A DNA stretch of 8,503 bases from Clostridiales bacterium (GCA_004555535.1 SFHU01000119.1:1-8503), one strand, 5' to 3'; counted from the stretch's first letter, positions 1-6,259 are shown. Notes: generated by a model not told the origin, from the sequence alone. A program made the numbers and translations.

Positions 1-165
1 CTGCAGATCCTCATCGCCGGAGGCTTTCCTTCCCGCCTTTTTGTTCAGAACCTCTGCGACCTCTCCGATTTCCTCCACGAGCTTCATGAACAGGCTTTGC
101 TCCTTGCCGCCATGGCGATAATGATCCTGCAGGTAGGCTTCCAGTTCCTCGATCGTGACTTTCAC
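1..165 (-). CDS. MazG-like nucleotide pyrophosphohydrolase, N-terminal part (cut by window edge)
   Basis: The visible 55 residues begin VKVTIEELEAYLQ and contain KLVEEIGEVAEVLNK at about residues 28-42. This is the first half of the MazG/all-alpha NTP pyrophosphatase metal site (EExxE, residues 31, 32 and 35). Family members hydrolyse NTPs or dNTPs to the monophosphate and pyrophosphate in the cytoplasm and clear aberrant nucleotides; the substrate here cannot be told. The second acidic pair of the motif lies beyond the left edge. I chose the GTG at 165-163 as start because a GGGGAGG ribosome binding site lies 7 bases upstream and the family motif is in this frame. An ATG at 172-170 lies in another frame that lacks the motif. 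The gene stands alone behind its own promoter, downstream of the terminator of the SH3b gene. The family call is good; the specific subfamily is open. Confidence 0.8.
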   Translation of the reverse strand, partial: MKVTIEELEAYLQDHYRHGGKEQSLFMKLVEEIGEVAEVLNKKAGRKASGDEDLQ

Positions 166-172
166 AATGCAT

Positions 173-208
173 CCTCCCCAAATATGATTCGACAGACACA
201 TTGTATCA
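173..208 (-). promoter_or_regulatory. Extended -10 promoter and ribosome binding site of the MazG-like gene
   Basis: Read on the minus strand, TGATACAAT (208-200) is an extended -10 element with a 5/6 match to TATAAT. The -35 position 17 bases upstream reads CTGGCC, a poor match that overlaps the preceding terminator stem, so the extended TG probably carries the promoter. Transcription would start near 193, giving a leader of about 28 bases with the GGGGAGG site at 179-173. The -10 lies inside a small dyad, ATTGT-GAT-ACAAT (212-200), which might be an operator or chance. Confidence 0.5.
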
Positions 209-221
209 CAATCCATGGAAA

Positions 222-248
222 AGGCCAGAGGTTTTGTGCCTCTGGCCT
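222..248 (-). terminator. Intrinsic terminator of the leftward operon ending in the SH3b gene
   Basis: A perfect 10-bp stem (AGGCCAGAGG at 222-231 with CCTCTGGCCT at 239-248) closes a 7-base loop. Read leftward it is followed by a short T-run (TTTT including the last stem base). It lies 66 bases past the stop codon of the SH3b gene. On the plus strand the hairpin is followed by GCATTTTCC, so weak activity the other way is possible, but no plus-strand gene ends here. Confidence 0.8.
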
Positions 249-314
249 GCATTTTCCGCCGCGTCCACCAGCTTTTCATTTCCGATGATCGGGCTGCATT
301 TTGCTTGATTCCGG

Positions 315-1979
315 TCATTCAAAGGTCAGGTATTGCGTCATGACGTAGCCTCGCTTGCCGTCCGGCGTGACGATGCAGGTCCACTTCGTGCCGTAGTCCG
401 CGACGCGCAAGCGCTCGCCCAGGCGAACCTTGCCGATGATCTGCCCGGTCTGGCTGCTCGCCTCACTGCGCAGGTTGACCTTATCCGTCAAGGCAAAGGC
501 GGTCAGATACATCGTGCTCGCCGGCGCGTCGAGCTGGGACAGCAGGACAAATCCCGTGTGGTCTTCTCCTCCCGTCACGTCGAGGCCCGGCTTGTCCGCC
601 GCGCGCACAAAGGCCCAGTCGCCAAACCGCCCGAGCATGTAGACGCGGCTGCCCGCCGCGACCTCATCGCCCTCCTGCGCCTCCACCTTCGGCGCGGCGC
701 GCAGCGTCAGGTCGCTGAGCGCCGTTGCGCGCTGGGGAATCCTGTCGGACACAGGCTCGTCCGGCTCGCTGAGCACGCGGATCGCGTCCTTGAGCAAATA
801 GCCCGTGACATCGCCCAGCGCAACCTGCGCGTAATCCGTCTGCGTAAAGGAGGTGATGCGCACCTGCGCGCCGGCGCACAGCGCGCCGATCATCTCCGCG
901 TCCGCCTGCGGCTCGGCAAGCAAAATGCCTGGCAGGTCGCCGTCATCCACCTGCGCGACGCCCAGGCTCGTGCCCGTCGCCGTCAGCGTCAGGCTGCTGA
1001 GCGGAACATAGCCGAAGTCGCCGCAGTCATAGGCGCCCGCGCCGCCCTCCATCGTGCGGACATAGGCGTTCTCGCCGCTCTCGGCAAGCACCTCAACCTT
1101 TAGATCCTGTCCCAGCGTCATATAGGGCTGCGTCGCGTCATTCATGACACTGTAGAGCAGCGTGTCACCCTTCGTCGTCATCTGCAGCGGATAATACGGC
1201 ACGACGCTGCGCGGCTCGGTGCCAAGCGCATAGAGGTTTGCCGTCTGCGTATAGCGGATATAGCCCGTCACACCGCCCACGCGCACCTTCACCCACTCGC
1301 CCTCCTTGCGGCCAAAGAGGCTGAAGCAGGCCGTGCCATTCTTGAGCGCCATCAGGATCTCCGCGCGGTCGTTGGCCGCCGCATAGAGGTTGGTCTGGCT
1401 GTCCGCTTTCTTGCCCGCGATGATGTACACCTTGCGCTCGTCCACGTCCGTCAGCGAATCGAGCGGCACATAGCCGAGCTTCTCCTCGCCGTCAAACGCC
1501 GCGCGGATGTAGGCCCAGTCGTCGATGATGCCCACCAGCGCAACACGGTCGCCCGTGCGCAGCGTGCCCAGCGCTGTCGAGCCGTTGTCCGTCGTCTCCA
1601 GCAGCGGCACGGTGCTGCGCCACAGGCCCGTCAGGTCAACCTCCGCGATGCGGCAGTCGCCAAAGCCGCCGTCCTCGCCGTAGCGCTCGACAGCCTCCTC
1701 CTGCGTGATCAGGTATTCGCTGGCCATGTAGCCCGTCATGCCGCCGATTTCGACCTTGGTGTATTCCTCGTTCTCCACGCCGAGCACCGTCACCTGAGCG
1801 CCGGTGTAGTACAGGCCCAGGATGCCGCCCGTCCTGGAGGGCGCATCTCGCATATTCAGCCGCTCGGGATAGATCTTGTCCGTCTCCCGATTGTCGACAT
1901 ACAGCGTTTCGCAAATGCCCGTGACGGCCAGCGCCGCCAGCAGCAGCGCTGCCAGCAGGGCGATCCATGCCTTTTTCAC
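315..1979 (-). CDS. Exported protein of about seven bacterial SH3 (SH3b) repeats
   Basis: The 554-residue product starts VKKAWIALLAALLLAALAV, a typical Sec signal peptide or signal anchor: two lysines, then a hydrophobic run to about residue 22. A Cys follows at about 23, but the residues before it (TGI) do not make a good lipobox. The rest reads as degenerate SH3b repeats at about 39-90, 122-176, 195-244, 271-330, 341-400, 418-483 and 499-552, each ending in a G-[YF]-[VIML] signature such as TGYMASEYL, LGYVPLDSL, TGYIRYT, FGYVPLSSL and RGYVMTQYL. The last repeat is the most canonical (VNLRSEASSQTGQIIGKV). SH3b domains usually bind cell-wall peptide or glycan; no hydrolase, peptidase or anchoring domain is visible. 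I chose the GTG at 1979 because AGGAG lies 10 bases upstream and the signal peptide follows at once. An ATG at 2009 would add ten charged residues and has no ribosome binding site. It is last in a leftward run after the lipid kinase and is followed by a strong terminator. A wall-binding or scaffold role is inference. Confidence 0.85.
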   Translation of the reverse strand: MKKAWIALLAALLLAALAVTGICETLYVDNRETDKIYPERLNMRDAPSRTGGILGLYYTGAQVTVLGVENEEYTKVEIGGMTGYMASEYLITQEEAVERYGEDGGFGDCRIAEVDLTGLWRSTVPLLETTDNGSTALGTLRTGDRVALVGIIDDWAYIRAAFDGEEKLGYVPLDSLTDVDERKVYIIAGKKADSQTNLYAAANDRAEILMALKNGTACFSLFGRKEGEWVKVRVGGVTGYIRYTQTANLYALGTEPRSVVPYYPLQMTTKGDTLLYSVMNDATQPYMTLGQDLKVEVLAESGENAYVRTMEGGAGAYDCGDFGYVPLSSLTLTATGTSLGVAQVDDGDLPGILLAEPQADAEMIGALCAGAQVRITSFTQTDYAQVALGDVTGYLLKDAIRVLSEPDEPVSDRIPQRATALSDLTLRAAPKVEAQEGDEVAAGSRVYMLGRFGDWAFVRAADKPGLDVTGGEDHTGFVLLSQLDAPASTMYLTAFALTDKVNLRSEASSQTGQIIGKVRLGERLRVADYGTKWTCIVTPDGKRGYVMTQYLTFE

Positions 1980-2032
1980 GATGATCACACTCCTTTTGTG
2001 TTCCCTCATCCATATGACGGATTGACCCTGTT

Positions 2033-2057
2033 TTTTCTTCCCTTTCCGGGAAAAAAA
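2033..2057 (-). other. A/T-rich hairpin in the leader between the lipid kinase and SH3b genes
   Basis: On the minus strand TTTTTTTCCC (2057-2048) can pair with GGGAAGAAAA (2042-2033) around a 5-base loop, giving ten pairs with one G-U. No T-run follows, so it is not a terminator by itself. Its U-rich 5' arm is the same T-run that would follow the small stem at the end of the lipid kinase gene, so the two folds compete. Confidence 0.45.
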
Positions 2058-2072
2058 TGCCTTATCCGCATT
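2051..2072 (-). terminator. Weak terminator-like stem at the end of the lipid kinase gene
   Basis: Read leftward, AATGC (2072-2068) pairs with GCATT (2060-2056) around a 7-base loop that contains most of the TAA stop codon, followed by five more T. The stem is short and of modest GC content, so at best it would end only part of the transcripts. It could lower SH3b expression relative to the upstream genes. Confidence 0.3.
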
Positions 2073-2943
2073 GTTTCGGGCGCATGACGCACAGCGCGCC
2101 GGGCAGCACGCCGAAGCGTGCCTCGTCCATGCGCTCGAGGCGCCCGTCGATGTTGACGGTCATCCCCGGGCAGCGCAGCACGGCGCTCCTCGCGCGCACG
2201 GCCTTCGCCAGCGGCAGCCTCGTGTGGATGCCCAAGATGAGCAGTGGCAGCAGCAGTGGGATCAGCCCATGCCAGACGGGCACGACTGTCACGACGTCCT
2301 GCAGCCCGTCGTCATGCGCCGCCTCCGGCGCGACGCGCATGCCGCCGCCGAAATACTGCCCGTTAGCGAACTCCGCGATCGTCACGCGCCGCCGCTCAAA
2401 CGCGCCGCCGTCGACAGAAAGCTCCAGCTCCATCGGCTTATAGCGCCCGAGCACGGCCGCGACGGCCTTGCGATAGGCCTTTTCCCCGGGCCAGACGGCC
2501 TTGAGCTCCTCCGTCTTGCGCAGCACCTCCACGTCAAAGCCGCTGCCCGAGACATTGAGAAACGGCTTCCCGTTGACCGTGCCCAGGTCGATGTGCGCGC
2601 GCTCCCCGTCAAGCTGCGCGCGAAGCGCCCGAACGGGGTCGCGCGGCAGGCCAAACGCCCGCGCAAAATCGTTGCCCGTTCCAGCCGGAACGATCAGAAG
2701 CGGCACGTCCTTCTCCGCCAGCTCGCCGACGATTCCGCTGAGCGTGCCGTCCCCGCCGACGCAGACGATGGCCTGCGCGCCATTTTCGAGCGCGATGCGC
2801 GCCTGCCGGCCCTCGTCGCCGGCCTCCTGCGTCGGGAAGATGCGGCTCTCGTGGCCGCTCTCCTCAAGCACACGGCAGAGGGCCTGCGGCAGTCCCTCTG
2901 TTCTTCCCTTTCCGGATTCGGGGTTGACGATCACAGCAAACAT
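2062..2943 (-). CDS. YegS/DagK-type lipid kinase (diacylglycerol kinase catalytic domain)
   Basis: The 293-residue soluble protein has the DAGK-catalytic/YegS layout. It has NPESGKG at residues 7-13, GGDGT at 63-67 (ATP binding), PAGTGND at 86-92, GSGFDVEV at 133-140 and NGQYFGGGMRVAP at 194-206 followed by DDGLQD. Relatives phosphorylate diacylglycerol or related lipids with ATP at the inner membrane face and recycle diacylglycerol released during lipoteichoic acid or membrane oligosaccharide synthesis; substrate choice cannot be read here. The C-terminal DGE motif usual in DgkB-like enzymes is DGR-LE (266-270). A leucine-rich stretch at about 226-240 may lie against the membrane. Length matches the family. 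The ATG at 2943 has GAGGTGA 7 bases upstream and puts the conserved beta strand (MFAVIVNP) at the N-terminus; the upstream ATG at 2964 would add seven unsupported residues. It lies 48 bases after trmB, probably in the same transcript. Confidence 0.88.
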   Translation of the reverse strand: MFAVIVNPESGKGRTEGLPQALCRVLEESGHESRIFPTQEAGDEGRQARIALENGAQAIVCVGGDGTLSGIVGELAEKDVPLLIVPAGTGNDFARAFGLPRDPVRALRAQLDGERAHIDLGTVNGKPFLNVSGSGFDVEVLRKTEELKAVWPGEKAYRKAVAAVLGRYKPMELELSVDGGAFERRRVTIAEFANGQYFGGGMRVAPEAAHDDGLQDVVTVVPVWHGLIPLLLPLLILGIHTRLPLAKAVRARSAVLRCPGMTVNIDGRLERMDEARFGVLPGALCVMRPKQCG

Positions 2944-2991
2944 GCTCCGTTCACCTCTCCTCACGCTTCTTTTGTATGATGGGCCTCCCGG

Positions 2992-3735
2992 TCAGCTCTC
3001 CTCGTCCTCCGTGCCAGCCAGCCTCAGCCTGGCGAACGCGCCCGGCATGACCCATCGGACAGGGTCCAGCTCGACCGGGCCGGGCAGCTTTTTCACGATC
3101 ACAAACTTGATCGGCACGCCCAGCGACGTGAACTTCTGCTCATGCTCGCTGACGTAATTGGGCGCAAAGCCCGAGGCGTGCAGGTCGCTGACCAGATAGC
3201 GCATCTCAAACCCGCAGGCCGCGAAATACGGCAGGGACTCCGTGAACAGCGGCACGTCGTCCGTCTTGAACCAGATCTCGCCGCCGTCGACGAGAAACTC
3301 GCGGTACTGCATCAGCTGGCGCGGATGCGTCAGCCTGCGCTTGGCGTACTTGGGCCGCTTGGTCCACGGGTTGCAGAAGTTGATGTAAATCCGCTCCACC
3401 CGGTCCTCCGGCGCGAGGATCTTCTCGATATAGCTGATGTCGTAGCGCGCGATCATCACGTTGCGCACAACCTCGCCGCCAAACGCCGCCTCGATGTTGC
3501 GGCGCGTGTCGCCCAGCACGTTGCAGGTGATGTCGACCGCGATGAAGTTGACGCCGGGATTGTCGCGCACCATCGCCGCAGTGGAGACACCCTTGCCGCA
3601 GCCCAGCTCCAGATACAACGGCGCGTCCTGCTCAAAGCGCTCCCGCCAATGACCGCGCAGGGTCTCCGGCTCGTCGGTAAAATACGGGCAGGCCTCCAGC
3701 TCGGGCCTGGCCCATTTCTTGGTCCTCATGTGCAT
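2992..3735 (-). CDS. trmB: tRNA (guanine-N7-)-methyltransferase TrmB
   Basis: TrmB uses S-adenosylmethionine to make N7-methylguanosine, normally at position 46 in the variable loop of tRNAs, which helps tRNA stability. The 247-residue product begins MHMRTKKWARPEL, close to the usual TrmB N-terminus (MRMRxKPWA). It shows the SAM-binding motif LELGCGKG at 42-49, AVDI at 66-69, and the TrmB signature INFCNPWTKRPKYAKRRLTH at 118-137. FKTDD lies at 156-160 and SEHEQKFTSLG at 196-206, matching the family T-E-E-KF-S-G block. The usual DPWPK is NPWTK here. About 30 residues after VIVKK (216) form a C-terminal extension beyond the usual length of roughly 215. The ATG at 3735 has GGAGG 11 bases upstream; the ATG at 3729 is the alternative start. 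It lies 47 bases downstream of the GNAT gene and 48 bases upstream of the lipid kinase. Confidence 0.94.
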   Translation of the reverse strand: MHMRTKKWARPELEACPYFTDEPETLRGHWRERFEQDAPLYLELGCGKGVSTAAMVRDNPGVNFIAVDITCNVLGDTRRNIEAAFGGEVVRNVMIARYDISYIEKILAPEDRVERIYINFCNPWTKRPKYAKRRLTHPRQLMQYREFLVDGGEIWFKTDDVPLFTESLPYFAACGFEMRYLVSDLHASGFAPNYVSEHEQKFTSLGVPIKFVIVKKLPGPVELDPVRWVMPGAFARLRLAGTEDEES

Positions 3736-3782
3736 GAATCCGCAAACCTCCAAAGGAAATGATCCCGGCCAGGCCGGGCGCG

Positions 3783-4286
3783 TCACAGCCGCTTCTGGTA
3801 ACAGAGCCAGCGGTCGCCCCAGGCGTCCGCCTCCCCGCAGATGTCAAAGTGAAAGCCGGCATAGGCCCGCTGGGCGGGCAGGTTCTGCGCGCCGACGAGA
3901 AAGCGCACGGCGTCATAGCCCTCCGCCTTCGCCTGCTCCATCGCATAGGCGAGCATCCGCCGGGCGATGCCGCGCCCCTGACAGTCCCGCGCCACGCCGA
4001 GCCGGCTCAGCTGTGCCCAGCGCCTGACATCCGGATACCACGGCGCCATGCCGTCAAACTCGTCCGATTCCTCGCTCACGATGGCCGCAATGAGGTGCTC
4101 TCCGCCTTCCATGACGAAGACCTCCTGCGTCCGCAAATCCTCTGTGACGAGCTCCCGGCTGGGGTATTCCTCGCTCCATGTGCCGTAGGGCACGCCGATC
4201 AGCGAGCGATACAGCGCATAAATGGCGTCAGCATCCTCAGGCACGCCGCGCCTGATGGCATATTGTTGGATTCGCTCCTGTCCCAT
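3783..4286 (-). CDS. GNAT-family N-acetyltransferase
   Basis: The 167-residue protein is a single GNAT domain. The N-terminal part (AIRRGVPEDADAIYALYRSL, residues 10-29) is the usual first strand and helix. The acetyl-CoA binding motif A reads LSRLGVARDCQGRGIARRML at 93-112, with the Q-x-x-G-x-G/A type loop QGRGIA. Motif B reads NLPAQRAYAGFHF at 135-147. Such enzymes move an acetyl group from acetyl-CoA to an amine on a small molecule, peptide or protein; the substrate cannot be told. The ATG at 4286 follows AGGAAG a few bases upstream and fits the domain edge. An in-frame extension to 4436 would add 50 basic, low-complexity residues, run through the GC-rich hairpin and reach the start of the divergent gene, so I rejected it. 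It is first in the leftward run of four genes, and its promoter must lie in 4287-4434, but I see no convincing box. Confidence 0.85.
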   Translation of the reverse strand: MGQERIQQYAIRRGVPEDADAIYALYRSLIGVPYGTWSEEYPSRELVTEDLRTQEVFVMEGGEHLIAAIVSEESDEFDGMAPWYPDVRRWAQLSRLGVARDCQGRGIARRMLAYAMEQAKAEGYDAVRFLVGAQNLPAQRAYAGFHFDICGEADAWGDRWLCYQKRL

Positions 4287-4318
4287 GTTCTTCCTGCCTT
4301 TCCGGATGTGCTTCTGCG

Positions 4319-4360
4319 CGCAAAATCGCCGCCGGCCCTTCCGGGCGGCGTCCTTTTGCG
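4319..4360. other. GC-rich hairpin in the divergent GNAT/SRAP intergenic region
   Basis: CGCAAAA (4319-4325) pairs with TTTTGCG (4354-4360), and CGCCGCC (4327-4333) pairs with GGCGGCG (4344-4350). A 1-by-3 internal bulge separates the stems and a 10-base loop closes them. On the minus strand this would sit in the leader of the GNAT operon, 32 bases before its start codon. On the plus strand it ends just before the TATAAT of the SRAP gene and covers the -35 position. It could act as a leader structure, a bidirectional barrier or a protein-binding dyad. Confidence 0.55.
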
Positions 4361-4430
4361 GTATAATCATGAGGTGACCCGGGCCATTCCGGTTCGGGCC
4401 TGCCGCTATATCGTGCATTCGGGAGGTGAA
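4339..4430 (+). promoter_or_regulatory. Putative promoter and ribosome binding site of the SRAP gene
   Basis: TATAAT at 4362-4367 is a perfect -10 match. The -35 position 17 bases upstream (4339-4344, TTCCGG) is weak, and there is no TG extension, so an activator or a different start may be involved. Transcription would begin near 4374, leaving a leader of about 60 bases. GGGAGGTGA at 4421-4429 is a strong ribosome binding site for the ATG at 4435. I found no LexA-type dyad (GAAC-N4-GTTC) in the interval. Confidence 0.55.
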
Positions 4431-4434
4431 CGCC

Positions 4435-5052
4435 ATGTGCGGCCGTTACGAGCTCGGCGCGGATGCTCTGCCTGGGGCATGGAAGGCGCCGCTTTCCGCC
4501 CTCTGCCGGCGGGAGCCCGCCATCAAAACCTGCGGCGAGGTGTTCCCCACGGATGTCGTTCCCGTGCTCGCCAACAGCCGGGCGATGCATCCCCGCCTCT
4601 TCGCCATGAAATGGGGCTACACGCTGCCCGATGGGCGCATCCTGATCAACGCGCGCAGCGAGACCGCCGCAAGGAAGCCCCTCTTCGCGCAGAGCATAAA
4701 CTGCCGCCGCTGCCTGATTCCCGCCTCGCGCTATTTCGAGTGGGACAAGCGCGCCCGCGAAACGGTCAAATACGCCGTCGGCTCCGCCGGCGCGCCGCGG
4801 TTTTACCTGGCGGGGCTGTACCGCCTCGAGGAGGGCAGGCCGGTGTTCGTCATTCTGACCCGCGCCCCTGCGGACAGCATCGCCTTTCTGCACAACCGGA
4901 TGCCCGTCATGCTGCCGCCCGCACTGGCGGCGGACTGGCTCAACCCGGAGTGTTCTGCCGACATGGTGCTGGAGCGAGCGGTCACGGACGTCGATTACAG
5001 CGCCTGTGAACCCGTCACGCTGAGCTTTCTTTCTCCCACTGGCCAGGCATGA
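4435..5052 (+). CDS. SRAP-domain protein (YedK/HMCES-like, abasic-site DNA-protein crosslinker)
   Basis: The 205-residue protein has the full SRAP domain. Cys2 follows the start (MCGRYEL), and processing would expose it as the N-terminal nucleophile. The other active-site residues are present: Asn72 in NARSET (72-77), Glu102 in RYFEW (99-103) and His153 in FLHNRMPVML (151-160). These correspond to C2, N75, E105 and H160 of E. coli YedK. Characterised members form a thiazolidine crosslink with abasic sites in single-stranded DNA at stalled forks and so prevent strand breaks; the older name is SOS response-associated peptidase. The ATG at 4435 is required because Cys must be residue 2; the GTG at 4426 in the same frame would add three residues and block the active site. 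It lies divergent from the GNAT gene and converges on the M20 peptidase with 9 bases between stop codons. SOS control is not shown by the sequence. Confidence 0.95.
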   Translation: MCGRYELGADALPGAWKAPLSALCRREPAIKTCGEVFPTDVVPVLANSRAMHPRLFAMKWGYTLPDGRILINARSETAARKPLFAQSINCRRCLIPASRYFEWDKRARETVKYAVGSAGAPRFYLAGLYRLEEGRPVFVILTRAPADSIAFLHNRMPVMLPPALAADWLNPECSADMVLERAVTDVDYSACEPVTLSFLSPTGQA

Positions 5053-5068
5053 CGCCGGAACTCACGCC
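5046..5068. other. Dyad spanning the convergent stop codons of the SRAP and M20 genes
   Basis: GGCATGA (5046-5052) faces TCACGCC (5062-5068). In the leftward transcript this gives a 7-bp stem with one G-U pair around a 9-base loop; in the rightward transcript the same position is an A-C mismatch. Both stop codons sit in the arms. No T-run follows on either strand, so it is not a standard terminator. Confidence 0.35.
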
Positions 5069-6204
5069 TCAAACCAGTTGAGGATGACGCTCAGCGCCGC
5101 CTTCATGCCGCTTTCAATTGATGCCGGCTCGATCCATTCCTCGCGGGTATGCTCCCCTTCGCCGCGATACACGCCGAAGCAGATCGACGGAATGCCCATC
5201 GAGAGCGGAATGTTGCAGTCCGTCGAGCCGGAGCAGATCATCGGAACCGATCCAGCATAGCGGTGCAGCGCCGCTATGCCGGCGTTTTCCAGCGCGCTCT
5301 GCTCGTCGGGATCCACCTTGCCCGCGCAGGGCCGGATGCCCAGCAGTTCTACCTCCACCCTGGCGTCGTCATGCGCATGCTCCGCGAGAATCCGCTGCAT
5401 CTGGCTGCCCATCGCCGCGAGGCAATTAGCGTCGTCCGAGCGGTATTCGTAGAGCATCTCCGCCTGCTGGGCAATCGTGTTGACCGAGGTACCGCCGGAG
5501 ATGACGCCGACGTTGTAGGTGGTCAGGCTGTCGCCATTTTGGGGCACGCTCTGCGCGTACAGCGCCGTCACGAGCTCCGCGAGCACGGCAATTGCGTTGC
5601 GGTTGCCGAAGGAGGCGAAGCTGTGCCCGCCCTTGGTGCGCGCCGTGATGCGGTAACGGCAGGAGCCGACCGCCCTCGCGCAGACATGCTCCAGGCCGCC
5701 ATCCAGAGAGACAAACGCCTTGACGCGCGCCCCGAATTCCTTCATGATCTCCTTGCAGCCCTTGAGATTGCCCAGCCCCTCCTCGCAGGAATTGGCGACA
5801 AACAGCACGCCGCAGCGGGGCGTCCTGTCCCTGAGATAACGGGCAAGCATCATGAGCGCCGCCAGGTTGGCCGTGTCGTCGCCAACGCCCGGGCAATACA
5901 GCCTGCCGCCCTCCTCGCGCATGGGCATGGGCTCAAGATCGGGGAAGACCGTATCCATGTGCGCCATGATGACGACGATGTCCTCGTGCGTCTCCAGCCC
6001 CATCGGGCAGCGCACGTTGAGCGCCCCGTCGATCTGGGCCTGCATGCCGTTTGACACAAACCAGTCCCTGACAAACGCCGCGCGCCGCTCCTCCCTGTGG
6101 CTCGGAGCCGGAATGGCGCACAGCGTTTTGAGCAGCGCCACCGTCTCCTCCTGCATGCCCGCGATGGCCGAGACCGCCGCCGCGCTGAGCGTAACCGCTT
6201 CCAT
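5062..6204 (-). CDS. M20-family zinc peptidase (peptidase T/ArgE/DapE-like amidohydrolase)
   Basis: The 380-residue cytosolic protein has the M20 metal-ligand series in order. It shows AHMDTVFP (His82, Asp84) at 81-88, GVGDDTANL with bridging Asp109 at 106-114, and CEEGLGN with the general base Glu141 and ligand Glu142 at 140-146. SLDGG (Asp168) lies at 166-170 and GEGEHTREEW (His352) near the end. GGHSFASFGNRNA at 192-204 opens the lid/dimerisation domain, with its conserved His194. M20 enzymes use two zinc ions to cleave dipeptides, tripeptides or acylated amino acids; the layout suggests an aminopeptidase or tripeptidase-like enzyme, but the substrate is open. The ATG at 6204 has AAAGGGG 8 bases upstream, and the helical N-terminus fits the family. 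It is divergent from the SxxK hydrolase (55-base gap) and convergent with the SRAP gene, so it is transcribed alone. Confidence 0.9.
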   Translation of the reverse strand: MEAVTLSAAAVSAIAGMQEETVALLKTLCAIPAPSHREERRAAFVRDWFVSNGMQAQIDGALNVRCPMGLETHEDIVVIMAHMDTVFPDLEPMPMREEGGRLYCPGVGDDTANLAALMMLARYLRDRTPRCGVLFVANSCEEGLGNLKGCKEIMKEFGARVKAFVSLDGGLEHVCARAVGSCRYRITARTKGGHSFASFGNRNAIAVLAELVTALYAQSVPQNGDSLTTYNVGVISGGTSVNTIAQQAEMLYEYRSDDANCLAAMGSQMQRILAEHAHDDARVEVELLGIRPCAGKVDPDEQSALENAGIAALHRYAGSVPMICSGSTDCNIPLSMGIPSICFGVYRGEGEHTREEWIEPASIESGMKAALSVILNWFEA

Positions 6205-6259
6205 TCCACATACCCCTTTCTCTTTCTGTGCATCCTTGCATCATCTGTTGGAGGCTTCT

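Noticed and set aside
11..199. 62-residue minus-strand frame starting at the ATG before the MazG-like gene
   Set aside because: It is out of frame with the clear MazG motif, is low-complexity and rich in Gly and Arg, and reads through the promoter and ribosome binding site of the real gene.
847..856. AGGAGGTGAT on the plus strand resembling a ribosome binding site
   Set aside because: It lies inside the SH3b coding region on the opposite strand, and no credible gene follows it.
333..1103. Long plus-strand frame opposite the SH3b gene
   Set aside because: Arg- and Ala-rich antisense shadow of a GC-rich gene; no domain, no ribosome binding site.
1980..2009. Upstream ATG of the SH3b gene at 2009
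   Set aside because: No ribosome binding site precedes it, and it would put ten charged residues before a complete signal peptide; AGGAG fits the GTG at 1979.
2071..2979. 302-residue plus-strand frame opposite the lipid kinase
   Set aside because: Antisense shadow produced by GC-biased third positions; the minus-strand frame carries all lipid kinase motifs.
4287..4436. 50-residue N-terminal extension of the GNAT protein
   Set aside because: It reads through the GC-rich hairpin and promoter region and adds basic residues with no counterpart in GNAT domains.
3759..5009. 416-residue plus-strand frame across the GNAT and SRAP genes
   Set aside because: It runs antisense through GNAT, across a promoter region and then out of frame through SRAP; it has no recognisable domain.
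5852..6259. N-terminal extension of the SxxK hydrolase by 136 residues
   Set aside because: It lies opposite the conserved 5' half of the M20 gene, and a strong GGAGG site precedes the ATG at 6260.
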